Positions 46,590 to 55,975 of a DNA stretch of 64,000 nt are shown in pieces; positions within the stretch are counted from its first letter, which is position 1; each line of letters starts with the position of its first letter. A program made the position numbers and the translations under genes. The notes below the pieces were generated by a model that was given only the letters and a program-made list of their open reading frames with translations, made no database searches and was not told the DNA's origin. This DNA comes from Hymenopellis radicata (Eukaryota > Basidiomycota > Agaricomycetes > Agaricales > Physalacriaceae), in NCBI GenBank assembly GCA_015501595.1, contig JADNRX010000036.1, forward strand, positions 124,001 to 188,000, read 5' to 3'.

Positions 46590-46991
46590 CGACGAGAATA
46601 CAATACTGGCGTGAAACAGTAAGAGACTGAGCCTAAGAGAAAAAATACAAGAACGCACCTGGCGGGGCACAGTAAGAGCTGAGGGATGCGAGACATCCTC
46701 GGCTGCATACCTAAGCTGCCCGCCAGGTATGGAAATCAACGATCGACCTAAGAGAAAGATGTGGCGCTGAGAGCTGACCACGTCAAAGTCTCGCTGTAAG
46801 CGAGGATAACGTCCCGAAGGCAGAAGAGTCTCACCTGGTTCATTTTGCGACCCGGTGGGTAACGAACCATAAGTACAGCATTTTAGATCCGAAGGATCTG
46901 TAATGAGTACTGTTGGTGAGGATGCTGTGAGCATGGAAAGCGAAATGGCATACCTCATATTGGCCTTGAGTAATCAAAAGATTAATCTCGA
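46590..46991. repeat. 5' X repeat of Ngaro element 1
   Basis: 402 bp, nearly identical to 41466-41867. In the tRNA-sense direction it ends TTAATCTCGA at the integration junction. Confidence 0.9.
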
Positions 46992-47006
46992 TGAAGAAGG
47001 CACTCT

Positions 47007-47041
47007 TCGACCCGCCGGGGGTTCGATTCCCCCTTAATGCA
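47007..47041 (+). pseudogene. 3' half of the interrupted tRNA-Gly (element 1)
   Basis: It begins at the 3' anticodon stem (TCGACCC), then has variable loop CGCC, T-arm GGGGGTTCGATTCCCCC, acceptor TTAATGC and discriminator A. It is identical to the intact gene's 3' exon. Fifteen intron-like bases (TGAAGAAGGCACTCT) separate it from the element end at 46991. A box TTTTGGCGCCACA follows about 30 nt downstream. Confidence 0.95.
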
Positions 47042-47760
47042 GTGCATGCCTATTGATACGTCCATTTTGGCGCCACATATTGAGAATCGGATTTTTGGCG
47101 GGTACAAGATGTGATTACTGTTTTGTTTCGTGCTATCTGAGCTCATGGAAGGATCGAGTGTTGTTTTTATTTGGAGAGGAAGTACGATGAATCTGTGGCA
47201 CGAGGTGCACTGGGTAATGGTGCATCAAATAAGTCCTGCAAGGACTGGGCATGTTTTTGGGAAAGCGTTCATGAGCCAACGCGTCAAATACTACTATTGA
47301 ACATATATTAAAGAAACTACACCGATTAGTTGTCTCCTGCTTGCCTACCTCATTGACGGCCCCGAATCCCCAAAACGCTCTACATCCTTCCTTTCACCGC
47401 TCGAAATGGCCCGTGGCTCCTCCCTCAACCACTGCAACTGTGTTGTCCACAACCCGCCGTCTTTCACGCGCAGTACGAAGCTGCCTGAATCCCGTCACGT
47501 TGACTGTTACCTCTTTCGACCTGAGTTGATGTTTCGCCGACCCGACATGTCTCACATCCCCATTCGTTCTGCTAATGTTAGAGTGCGCTGCAACGAGCAT
47601 CATGGGTCAACGCGCGCTCGGGAACTGCCCGCCTACTTAAGGAAGCCATTGAGACTACTTCAATGAAGTACTTGGTCTGCATCAGGAAAACAGCCAATGT
47701 GTCTTGTCGGTCTTGGTCTTGCGCGGCCCGTCTTTCTGAGTCTTGCTCTTGCCGCGCGAA

Positions 47761-47850
47761 TCTTTTCGGTCTTGCTCTTGCAGACCAATGTCTTTCCGGT
47801 CTTGCTCTTGCAGACCGATGTCTTTCCGGTCTTTCTCTTGCCGTCTTGTG
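47761..47850. repeat. 30-bp tandem repeat, 3 units
   Basis: Units begin TCTTTTCGGTCTTGCTCTTG, TCTTTCCGGTCTTGCTCTTG and TCTTTCCGGTCTTTCTCTTG, the first two continuing CAGACCAATG / CAGACCGATG. They are subterminal to the left end of the candidate TIR element. Confidence 0.85.
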
Positions 47851-48001
47851 GCTTCCCAGCCATTCTTTTTCTTGCCATCTTATTTTAGTCTTGCCAAAGG
47901 TTCACAAATGAGGAAAAACATAACTATATTCACAACGTCACATCAGCGTACATAAAGCCAACCATCGCGTAAGACTCTCGTCTATCCCGCTAGGTCGACA
48001 G

Positions 48002-48660
48002 TCATGGAAATGGTCCATGTTGTGTTACAGGACTTGTATGTGGCTGCCAGGCTTCACTGGAGTCCGCGTTATGCATAGGTGTCAGTATGGAGAAGACGCG
48101 GCGCAGATACACGTTGATGGACTTGAGACGCTGCGCGTGCGGGTGGAGGCTCTCGGTGAAGAGATGGCAGGGGGAGATGCAGATGATGGAGAGCGGGACG
48201 CGTCTGGAGTGTGCGAGGAACGGGCGTAGTTGGCGTCGCAGAGATCGATGTACCGCCACAACCGGAGCGTGTCTAGAGCGATTGTTCGCAGACTTGGGTC
48301 CAGGCGAGGCGATGCCGGGGCTTGGGGTTGTCGTATACGAATGATAGCCTGTGTTCTAGATGCCGGACAGATGTCTGGGAGTCGTATACACAGTGGGAAT
48401 GCCAATAAAGTAGCCTCGCTGCGCGTATGGAACGTGGCACCTGTTGAGAAGGCGTGTCGTCCGCGGTGCGAGTAATGTCGAGTAATGTCATCGTCCACGT
48501 CGACGAAAATGGTGTCGAGCTCATCAAGAGCATGGTGGTCCAAGGTGAAGCAAAGATCGTGGACTTGTAGAGGAAAATGGAACCCGATCGGGTGGTCCGT
48601 GCGCACAAAGCACGCAATCGGACCACGTGCCTGTTCGGTTTCCTTTTTTTTCGCCAAGTC
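48002..48660 (-). pseudogene. F-box gene fragment inside the candidate TIR element
   Basis: Minus-strand pieces in two frames read FPLQVHDLCFTLDHHALDEL, then TIALDTLRLWRYIDLCDANY in one frame and SRRVPLSIICISPCHLFTES, LHPHAQRLKSINVYLRRVFS in another. The IALDTxxLWxxIDLC signature directly follows the F-box in many Agaricomycete F-box proteins. No F-box core is readable and at least one frameshift separates the parts. It is a relic, possibly captured by the surrounding element. Confidence 0.55.
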
Positions 48661-48899
48661 CGTCGCTCGCCTCCGTCTTCCCTAGTCTTCTTGCCTCCAT
48701 CGCTAGCGTCCACTCTGAAGGGATCCGTGCTAGCACCACACGCCAATCTTCGCCACGGGACACAGGCTTGGACGACGCTAGACGACAAGGTACAACTCAT
48801 CGCGGCTTCACCATGGAGGACAACCATGGCAAGCAACTTCGGCCAGCAAGAATAGCCAGAACGGCGGCACCATTCAGCGAGGACCATATCAACGACAGC

Positions 48900-49640
48900 A
48901 GTACCGGCCAGTGATAACGACAATGAGGCTGACGACGACATCAGCCAGCGAGGACAATCTTGCGCGAAGACAGGGTGGTATGCCTGGCGACTCTGTTGCG
49001 CAAGAGGAGGACGAGGGGGATGGGCCTGGATGTGGGATGGGGTCTGGCTATGTCGCTATGGTGCGTAATAGTCTTGTCTGGAGGCTATTCCATCTCATGC
49101 CACTATGACTCTCCGATACTAACGTCCATCGTAGCTCGTACAATCCTTCATTCCGAGTATAGCGCGGACACCCTTCGTGGAGCGTTTCAAATACAACATA
49201 TCCTCCAACCTTCTGTCGACGGCGCTTTCTGCTCATACGCCGTACCTCAAACCGCCGACCTTCCCTGGGACGATAGCTACGCCAAGCGAGACTTGTACCT
49301 CTCCTAGTGTGTTCTCTTATTTTTTCTTGCTTGCAGCTACTGACTTTCCGTTTGCAGACACTGTCTCCGACGGCTTATTTAATGTCGCAGTGTATGGTAT
49401 GTATCCATTGATTGTTGCTGAGTCGTGTATTTACAGTCTTTACAGTGCTTGGAACTCTATGGCTCCTTGGTGACTCGGACCGCGCGGGCAATCCTTCAAC
49501 GCGTCTCGTTTACAGTAGGTTGTTCTCATTAAAGCATGGGTGTTCTAAGTCTCCGTCATATAGTTGTGTGGCTCAGGCTGCAAGAAGGAAGCCACGGTAT
49601 CCGAGTCCCGACTGTACTGCACAGTAACAGGCATAGCGGG
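48900..49640 (+). other. Unassigned intron-like reading frames
   Basis: Short plus-strand exon-like segments with plausible introns (GTGCGT at 49059 to TAG at 49133; GTATGT at 49395) but no family signature. It may be captured host sequence within the candidate element or a relic. Confidence 0.2.
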
Positions 49641-49878
49641 TGTATCTAGCCATGGCCTAGTGTAGTACTTGTCCTTTACTTTTCGTATCCACTGAATACA
49701 AAGATTTATACAAATTCATCGCATGAGTATATCCCCAGTAGAGCCTTGAGAGATCTGGCAAGACGGTAAAAAGACGCGGTGAAGTGGTCTTGTCGAAGAC
49801 TCAGACTGTCTTGCAAAAGATGAGAAAAGTCCTGACAAGAATCCTGACCTGGCTTCGGCAAGACTTTGAGTCTTTTGA

Positions 49879-49929
49879 GTCTTTTGGGTCTTTTTGGTCT
49901 TGCAGCAAGACCAAAAAGACCCAAAAGAC
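49879..49929. repeat. Perfect 25-bp hairpin
   Basis: Two perfectly complementary 25-nt arms (49879-49903 and 49905-49929) are separated by a single A. The left arm starts GTCTTTTGGG and ends GGTCTTGC. It lies 7 bp inside the right terminal repeat of the candidate TIR element. Confidence 0.95.
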
Positions 49930-50416
49930 GTACTTGCTGTTTTCCTGATGTGAATATCAATAATGAACATCATAAAAACTCAGTGTACGTGGTCTGATAT
50001 TGGGTGCAGGTCCCCGTCGCTGCGATGCGACATATCTGAGATTCCATTCTCCCGACTGCCTCATTCCTTGCTCCGTCTGAGTGGGTTGCAAGGAGCATCA
50101 CACGTCCGCCGCGCACCCTCAGCGCAGTTAGTCGTAGGCCGCCTGTCGTTGGGCTTCAGTATCTTACACATTGCTTATGATGTCTTTTGAATTTAATTGA
50201 TCCTCGCGTACTCTCTAAAGACAATGCTCCTGGTGCCGGTAAATCATGGCGGAGCGAAGCGAAGCCAGTTCTTGTTTCAAATAGTATTTCAAATAGCGAG
50301 GCGTTCAGTATGCACGTGTTTGGTTGTAGCTTCGATCGATCGTGTTGGACTTTCGTCTTGGACGCTGACCATTGCTATCACTTTACTATCCAACTAACGC
50401 TATTACTAACGGAGCG

Positions 50417-51849
50417 ATGGCATGCGCTGCAACATCGCAGGCCTCCTCCTCGTCCACATCCATCCCCGTCGAGATGCTCTCCCCTAAAGCATACATACGC
50501 ACGCTCCACGAACGGCGGGACTTGCTGCGGCAATGCGCCTTGGATATGGATGGCGCTGGGAAGGGCAAGGGCAAGGCACGGGACAGCGGCGACCGCCTGC
50601 GTGCGGGCGTGCACGAGGCTCTGCGGGAGAAGGATCCGTGGAGCGCGCTAGGGCACGTCTTGAAATTACAGAGTACCCGTGGTGGGAAGAGGTGTGTCTG
50701 TCCGTTATCCTTCCACGGCTAAACTCACTCCTCGGCAGGTACATCGGAACGTCACTGACGCCTGCGGAGGCTATTCCGCTGCCGCCGCCGTATAGAGACA
50801 AGTTCCCGGAGACCGACGAGGAGTGGGAGGAGCTGCGGGAGAAGATGCATATGGTGGAGAAGGTGAGCGGGTGGGTGAGGAGCGTGGAGGTTAGTGTGGA
50901 GGTGAGAGGGAAGAGGAAGAGGGATAGTGCTACGGCGAGTCCTGCGAGGAAGAAGCGCAAAAGCGAATACGATCTCAAGGATCCGTCGCCGTTGGGATTT
51001 GTCGCGGCGAAGCGGGTGCCGTCTCAGACGAAGAGTGTTCCGCGAGGGTCGCCTAAAGTTCTCGTGCCATCGTCGTCCCGGGGCTCCTCTCCCCCTCACG
51101 AGGAGATACCCGACACACGCCCATCCATATCGTCCATCCCCGAAGACACGTTCTTCCCTCCGTCGTTCCCCTCCCACCTCGCTACGTCGACTCCGCCGAA
51201 GATGCGCACACGTGCGCGGCCTGTAGAGATTGGCAATGAGCCGTCCTCGGAGGGTAAAGAGGACGAGACTCGGGGCGAGATGAAGGATCTGCGCAAGCTG
51301 TTGATTGCCGCGCGCACTCCGAGTCCGAAAAAGAGGAAGAAGCAGTCTGCGACCACTTTGGCCTTCAAGCCCCTTTCCTCCGCGAATCTTCTCCGAGCGT
51401 CTTCGTCCAAGCTGGCGCCGACACAGTCAATTTCGTCTATCGCAGGAGACGACCTACCACCAGACGAGAGTCTCAATTTTGGCATCAACGCCCTTGCTTC
51501 GGCCGGCTCAGCCATGCCTCCCACCGCTCATGACGATGACGACGACGACGCCCCGCTCTACGCTGCCACCCAACTTCGGGGCGCGTATGATTCCCAGTTT
51601 GATTTGGATGCAGGCCTCGGCGATCTCGAGGGCTTTTTGGAGAGAGATGTCCATGTCTTTGGGGAGGGGGAGGAGGAGGAGGAGCCCAAGAAGGATTTGG
51701 ACGATAGTGTGGAGAAGAGTCCGGAGGACGACGAGGTGCAGGATGAGGATGAGAGTGCGACGTTTGGTAGGTGGTTTAATCTCCCCCGGAGGAGTGCGAG
51801 TACGACTGGGAGCGGCGGCGGTGGACCAAATTGGTTTGGGAGGCGGTGA
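50417..51849 (+). CDS. Predicted nuclear Lys/Glu-rich protein, frame break or unusual intron near 50600-50675
   Basis: The first part starts MACAATSQASSSSTSIPVEM and contains SPKAYIRTLHERRDLLRQC and HEALREKDPWSALGHV. The long second frame continues EITEYPWWEEVCLSVILPRL, NSLLGRYIGTSLTPAEAIPL, then a disordered Ser/Pro/Lys-rich region with NLS-like GKRKRDS, PARKKRKS and PSPKKRKK, a DDDDDD run, an EEEEEE run and a C-terminus SGGGGPNWFGRR, stop at 51849. The two frames differ by one base. Either one nucleotide is missing near 50660 (GHVL/EITEY would then be continuous), or a 73-nt intron from GTGCGG to TTACAG removes the segment. Probably nuclear; family not recognised. Confidence 0.6.
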
Positions 51850-52198
51850 TACCGCGATGGGATGAGTCCGAGTACTTTGCGGTTGGTGCTATTAGTACCA
51901 CGTTTCATTAGGTTATTTTGTAGCGAACTTGTACTCTTTTTGCTTACCTTTACCAACATACTAAGTAAATGCATATCAACTCTAGTCATAGATCTTTCTT
52001 TGAAGATTCATAGGAGCCCGCCCGCCCAGTGAGCTCCGGGAGGGAGGTGGCCACTATTAGTATCGTCTCCGCCCCTCCTACAGGAATAAAAAATGACCAA
52101 GACACTCGGGTGCATGCTCATTGCTCAATGCTCAAATCAAATGTGGCGCAATTTACATTCCTTGAACCAGTAGGCAAAACGGATTGCTGAATAGTCAG
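51850..52198. other. Intergenic flank with the AAATTGCGCCAC box
   Basis: No gene. Near 52140-52160 the inverse of TGTAAATTGCGCCACATTTG lies about 50 bp from the tRNA-Gly 3' half, the same position as in the other tRNA-Gly loci. Confidence 0.6.
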
Positions 52199-52233
52199 TG
52201 CATTAAGGGGGAATCGAACCCCCGGCGGGTCGA
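52199..52233 (-). pseudogene. 3' half of a tRNA-Gly (GCC) interrupted by Ngaro element 2
   Basis: The minus strand reads TCGACCC, CGCC, T-arm GGGGGTTCGATTCCCCC and acceptor TTAATGCA, identical to the intact gene at 37201-37291. Ten intron-like bases (ACCATTAAAC in tRNA sense) separate it from the element end at 52244. The 5' half is at 57929-57966. Confidence 0.95.
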
Positions 52234-52243
52234 GTTTAATGGT

Positions 52244-52643
52244 TCGAGATTAATCTGTTGATTACTCAAGGCCAATATGAGGTACGCCTTTTCGCTTTCC
52301 ATGCTCACAGCATCCTCACCAACAGTACTCATTACAGATCCTTCGGGTCTAAAATGCTGTACTTCTGGTTCGTTACCCGCCGGGTCGCAAAATGAACCAG
52401 GTGAGACTCTTCTGCCTCCGGGACGTTATCCTCGCTCACTGCGAGACTTTGACGTGGTCAGCTCTCAGCGCCACATCTTTTTCTTAGGTCGATCGTTTAT
52501 TTCCATACCTGGCGGGCAGCTTAGGTATGCAGCCGAGGATGTCTCGCATCCCTCAGCTCTTACTGTGCCCCGCCAGGTGCGTTCTTGTATTTATTCTCTT
52601 AGACTCAGTCTCTTACTGTTTCACACCAGTGTTGTATTCTCGT
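52244..52643. repeat. 5' X repeat of Ngaro element 2
   Basis: It starts TCGAGATTAATCTGTTG and ends TATTCTCGTCG. It matches 57389-57790 with about one substitution plus length differences of a base or two. Confidence 0.9.
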
Positions 52644-52683
52644 CGTGTACGAAATAAATTTCCATCTGACGACTCATACGATT

Positions 52684-54021
52684 ATGCCCGGACATGCCGA
52701 AGGCAGCAAGAAGCGAAAAGCCGGAGACTGTACTATCCCTGACATCCCTGACTCAGAGCTCACGGAGGAGCAATATTGCGAAGCTGTACGCAAAACCCTC
52801 GAAGAGATCGTCGGTCGATACCGTGCGGGACGGGCGTCCAAAGTTGACGTTCAAACCACGGTCGTCGCCTACATCGGCGGTGTTTCCGAAGCCGGACTGT
52901 ACGACTTCAGCGGACGTAACGAGCTCAAACCGTGGTTCGAGCAACTGGAGAGCGACGCTAGACGTCTCGAGCGAGCCAAGCAACGAGGCAAAGAGTTGGG
53001 AAAGTCGCGAGCAGACGACGACGACGTATCCGGAGGAGAAGAGACCGTCGACGAAGAAGAAGACGGTGATGACCACAAAGAGAGTGTCAAACCCGGAATC
53101 AAACGCAAACGGGCTGAGACACCCAATTCCGACAGTTCGCTCTCAGAATATGAGAGCGGAGGAGACGACAAACCCAAGTCCAAGCCTCCTCGCAAACACC
53201 ACCACGCTCGCGAGTCCAACGATGGCGATGTACCAGACGACAATCTCTTCGGATGGGCCGCTGCTGCCGTCGTCCAAGAAGTCGTTCTCTCAGCTGAACA
53301 CAAGAAAATCCGCGACGCCGTCGAAAATCACAGACGCGACGTCAAGTACACCTTGCACAACCTCTTGCGCACAGGACTCGCCCCCGTCTTCCCTGAAGCT
53401 CTCTGGAAGAAAATCCTCCTCGATCAAGTCGTCGACTTCGACGAGATCAACGCTTTCTTCTTCTCCACCAAACTCGACCTCGACCCCACTCCAGTCAGTA
53501 CGGTCGAATCGGCACTTCACAAAGCCTTGGGACGAAGCACGGAGAAGAAGACTGTTAGTTCGTCAGTCGTCTGGTTTAGATGCTTTGATAAGTATGTCAA
53601 GGCAGTCAAGACAATCTTCCCTTACCGGACAAACGAACTCCGAGCTTGGCGAGAGCACATCGACGACCTCTTCACGTCCAAGGTCGAAGATTCCCATGCC
53701 CGAGTCATTGCGTACGACATCGCCGCTCGCAAAGTTATCGGGTCGAACCCAGCCATCCTCTTCAATCAGTACAACGCCCCCGAGATCACGAAACTCCAGC
53801 GAGCTTTCCTCGACAGAGACGGCGTTCGGTACAATGATATCGGAGGCACAGGTGGGAGCGCAAAATCTGCGAGAACAAAATTGGCAAAGAAGCGAGAGCG
53901 AGAGATCTGCAACAACTGGAACGAGGGGAAGTGCTTCCGTAGCGCTTGTTCCAGACGCCATGTCTGCAGCTCCTGCGAAGGACCGCACGTCGTCACCTTG
54001 TGTAAACCGAAAAGCAGCTGA
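52684..54021 (+). CDS. Gag-like protein, Ngaro element 2 (intact)
   Basis: 445 aa from MPGHAEGSKKRKAGD to HVVTLCKPKSS. An upstream in-frame ATG at 52645 exists, but 52684 matches the start in element 1. N-terminal 30-110: IPDIPDSELTEEQYCEAVRK and VAYIGGVSEAGLYDFSGRN. A long acidic/Lys-rich disordered middle follows (DDDDVSGGEETVDEEEDGDD). The C-terminal third (VLSAEHKKIRDAVENHRRD, DEINAFFFSTKLDLDPT) may be the capsid-like part. A terminal Cys/His cluster (CNNWNEGKCF, CSRRHVCSSC) suggests RNA binding. The pol frame overlaps the last 62 nt and remains open backwards through most of gag. Confidence 0.88.
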   Translation: MPGHAEGSKKRKAGDCTIPDIPDSELTEEQYCEAVRKTLEEIVGRYRAGRASKVDVQTTVVAYIGGVSEAGLYDFSGRNELKPWFEQLESDARRLERAKQRGKELGKSRADDDDVSGGEETVDEEEDGDDHKESVKPGIKRKRAETPNSDSSLSEYESGGDDKPKSKPPRKHHHARESNDGDVPDDNLFGWAAAAVVQEVVLSAEHKKIRDAVENHRRDVKYTLHNLLRTGLAPVFPEALWKKILLDQVVDFDEINAFFFSTKLDLDPTPVSTVESALHKALGRSTEKKTVSSSVVWFRCFDKYVKAVKTIFPYRTNELRAWREHIDDLFTSKVEDSHARVIAYDIAARKVIGSNPAILFNQYNAPEITKLQRAFLDRDGVRYNDIGGTGGSAKSARTKLAKKREREICNNWNEGKCFRSACSRRHVCSSCEGPHVVTLCKPKSS

Positions 54022-55975
54022 GTCCTCGACTAGCTCTTCCTTCGTGGCAAGCCTGTGGCACGCGGCGCGTCATTTCGCAGGTGGAGGAGGAGAAGATGAG
54101 GAAATAGAAGATATTGAAGAGAATCGTGTGGAGGACGAAAAAGAGACTAGCTTCGGATCCTTCCTGCCACGCTACCTGAGGGGTTTCGGATGGAGGAATG
54201 CGGCCCCGCAAGGCAGTCGAACGGCGTGGTTCACGGAAGTAGACGAACCTCTTCTGCACCCACCTGAAAAAGAGTACCATCATGTAGCTATGAAAACTAT
54301 CCATGAAAATCCTCACCTTTTCCACGTTTCCACTCCGATCAATATAGATCGTTTCGCGAGCGCTCTAGCCATACATCCGAATCGAGCGTTCGTCGCCTCC
54401 GTCGTTCGAACATTGAAAATCGGGTTATGGCCATGGGCCGACACGAACCCATCGAGCGATTTTCCAGAAACGTGGGACAACGCGTGGGCAAAGATCCCGT
54501 CAACTGAGGAGAGTCAGTTTATTGCGGCGCAATGCATAGAAGAAGTAGACAAGGGTCAACACTCACCAGCGTTCGGCCCACACCTACTTCCAGGCATGTA
54601 CAGCACGCCCAATATTGCTGTTCCCAAACCTCACTCAGACGATCTCCGCCTCGTCGCAAACCAATCTGCAGGAGAATATTGTCAAAACAACATGGTAGAC
54701 AAGTCTCAAACGAAGGGCGCACGTTTGGACTCTCTTCTCGTTTTCATCCCGTTACTGTTGATGTTCTCCAGCTTGCATCCTGGCAAGAGATTACTCCTTT
54801 GGAAGGCTGACGTGATGGGCGCGTTTCGAATGATACCCGTTCATCCGTTGTGGCAACTGAAGCAGGTTGTGACGTCCATGGTGGGAGAAAGCAAGACGGA
54901 CAAGACCGTGTGGTTACGTTACGTGGACTGGCGTGCCTGTTTCGGAAGTCGCGCTTCTCCGAGAGCATGGGCGTCAGTAATGGGACTTGTCGTGTGGATA
55001 GCGATATGTCTTCTGAACATGGTCTTCCTTTGCTGTTATGTTGACGACTGCTACAGCGTAGGCTTAGTCGGCGACATGACGTGGTACGATCCGTACGAGC
55101 AATTCTATCCGACGGATCAAGTCCGACTTCTTCGACTGTGGGATTGGCTCGGCATTCCCCACAAAGCGAAGAAGCAAGTTTGGGGAGAAGTTCTCGTCAT
55201 CATCGGCTTCCTCGTTGATCCGAACGCTATGACAGCGACTCTTCCGGACGATTCAAAGTCCGACCTCATCCGTCACGTACACCAATTCGCACACGTTACC
55301 CGTCGACGCCAGACGCTCCACGACTTCGAGCAGTTGACCGGTTGGATAAACTGGTCGCTGAACGTCTATCCTCTACTCAAGCCCGCGTTATCGAACATAT
55401 ACGCCAAAATGTCTGGAAAAGAACGCTCGCATGCACCAATTTACCTTAACAAGGCGATCGTTCAAGATTTGGCATGGTTTGAAGGGCATGTTGAGGCTTC
55501 GTCTGGCATGTTCTTCTTCGCCAATCTTGACTGGAATCCCTTTACAGAGGCGAACATGGTGATCTTCTGCGACGCGTCTCTGACAGGCATGGGTTTTTGG
55601 GTACCGGAGATGGACCTCGGTTTCACGTGCGCTGTTGCGGGTGACTTGATGCGAGACAAGATCTTCTTTTGGGAGGCGCTCTGTGTTCTCGGCGCGCTCG
55701 TCTGGTACGAGCAGTCGAACCTCGCCTTCTTTGCCACGCCTGAGTGCCCAGCTCGCTTAACTATTTTCACTGATAACACGAATACAGTCAACATTTTTGA
55801 CACCCTCCGCGCGCTACCAGATTACAACCCAATCCTCAAAGCAGCGGTCGATATTCGTATTCGTTCAAACATTGACCTACGTGTGGTGCACATCTCGGGC
55901 GAACTGAACACCGTAGCGGACGCCCTCTCTCGCGACTACTGTACCGTTTCGACCGCATGTTCGCATAACGCGTAA
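53960..55975 (+). CDS. Pol (RT-RNase H), Ngaro element 2, C-terminus replaced by MITE
   Basis: The ATG at 53960 (MSAAPAKDRTSS) lies inside the gag end in the +1 frame relative to gag. RT motifs PNIAVPKPHSDDLRLVAN, KADVMGAFRMIPVHP and CCYVDDCYS, and RNase H motifs FCDASLTGMGFW, WEALCVLG, TDNTNTVN and VADALSRDY, are intact. After SRDY the frame enters the MITE and ends CTVSTACSHNA at 55975, losing about 23 native residues (LDVAQSLVPN onward). All catalytic residues precede the insertion, so activity might persist, but the ATGA coupling with the recombinase is lost from this frame. Confidence 0.88.
   Translation: MSAAPAKDRTSSPCVNRKAAESSTSSSFVASLWHAARHFAGGGGEDEEIEDIEENRVEDEKETSFGSFLPRYLRGFGWRNAAPQGSRTAWFTEVDEPLLHPPEKEYHHVAMKTIHENPHLFHVSTPINIDRFASALAIHPNRAFVASVVRTLKIGLWPWADTNPSSDFPETWDNAWAKIPSTEESQFIAAQCIEEVDKGQHSPAFGPHLLPGMYSTPNIAVPKPHSDDLRLVANQSAGEYCQNNMVDKSQTKGARLDSLLVFIPLLLMFSSLHPGKRLLLWKADVMGAFRMIPVHPLWQLKQVVTSMVGESKTDKTVWLRYVDWRACFGSRASPRAWASVMGLVVWIAICLLNMVFLCCYVDDCYSVGLVGDMTWYDPYEQFYPTDQVRLLRLWDWLGIPHKAKKQVWGEVLVIIGFLVDPNAMTATLPDDSKSDLIRHVHQFAHVTRRRQTLHDFEQLTGWINWSLNVYPLLKPALSNIYAKMSGKERSHAPIYLNKAIVQDLAWFEGHVEASSGMFFFANLDWNPFTEANMVIFCDASLTGMGFWVPEMDLGFTCAVAGDLMRDKIFFWEALCVLGALVWYEQSNLAFFATPECPARLTIFTDNTNTVNIFDTLRALPDYNPILKAAVDIRIRSNIDLRVVHISGELNTVADALSRDYCTVSTACSHNA

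Larger units (their letters stand above)
41338..46991 (-). mobile_element. Ngaro-like tyrosine-recombinase retrotransposon, element 1
   Basis: 5654 bp, coding on the minus strand. The order 5' to 3' is X (46991-46590), gag (split), pol (RT-RNase H), tyrosine recombinase, Y (41950-41868), X (41867-41466), a 45-bp spacer, and Y (41420-41338). This X...Y-X-Y layout is the split direct repeat architecture of Ngaro/PAT-type DIRS elements. There are no LTRs, no aspartic integrase and no target-site duplication. The gene set lacks a methyltransferase domain, favouring Ngaro over DIRS1. The two X copies and two Y copies within the element are almost identical, so insertion is recent. A TA-flanked MITE interrupts gag. 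The element sits in a tRNA-Gly intron. Confidence 0.92.
47680..49950. mobile_element. Candidate TIR element with subterminal GTCTTGC repeats
   Basis: Perfect 15-bp terminal inverted repeats CATCAGGAAAACAGC at 47680-47694 and its inverse at 49936-49950, flanked by TG on both sides. Within about 200 bp of each end, dozens of GTCTTG/CAAGAC motifs occur, inverted between the two ends. They include three 30-bp tandem units (47761-47850) and a perfect hairpin (49879-49929). Terminal repeats plus subterminal repeats recall hAT- or KDZ-type DNA transposons. The 1.8-kb interior has no intact transposase but includes an F-box gene fragment, so it may be a non-autonomous element carrying captured host sequence. 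Confidence 0.55.

Noticed and set aside
41338..46991. LTR retrotransposon interpretation
   Set aside because: There are no LTRs, no protease or DDE integrase, and no target duplication. Tyrosine recombinase plus split repeats identify an Ngaro/DIRS-type element.
47761..47850. Short regular repeats that could suggest a CRISPR-like array
   Set aside because: Only three contiguous 30-bp units without spacers, in a eukaryotic context. Simple tandem repeat at a transposon end.
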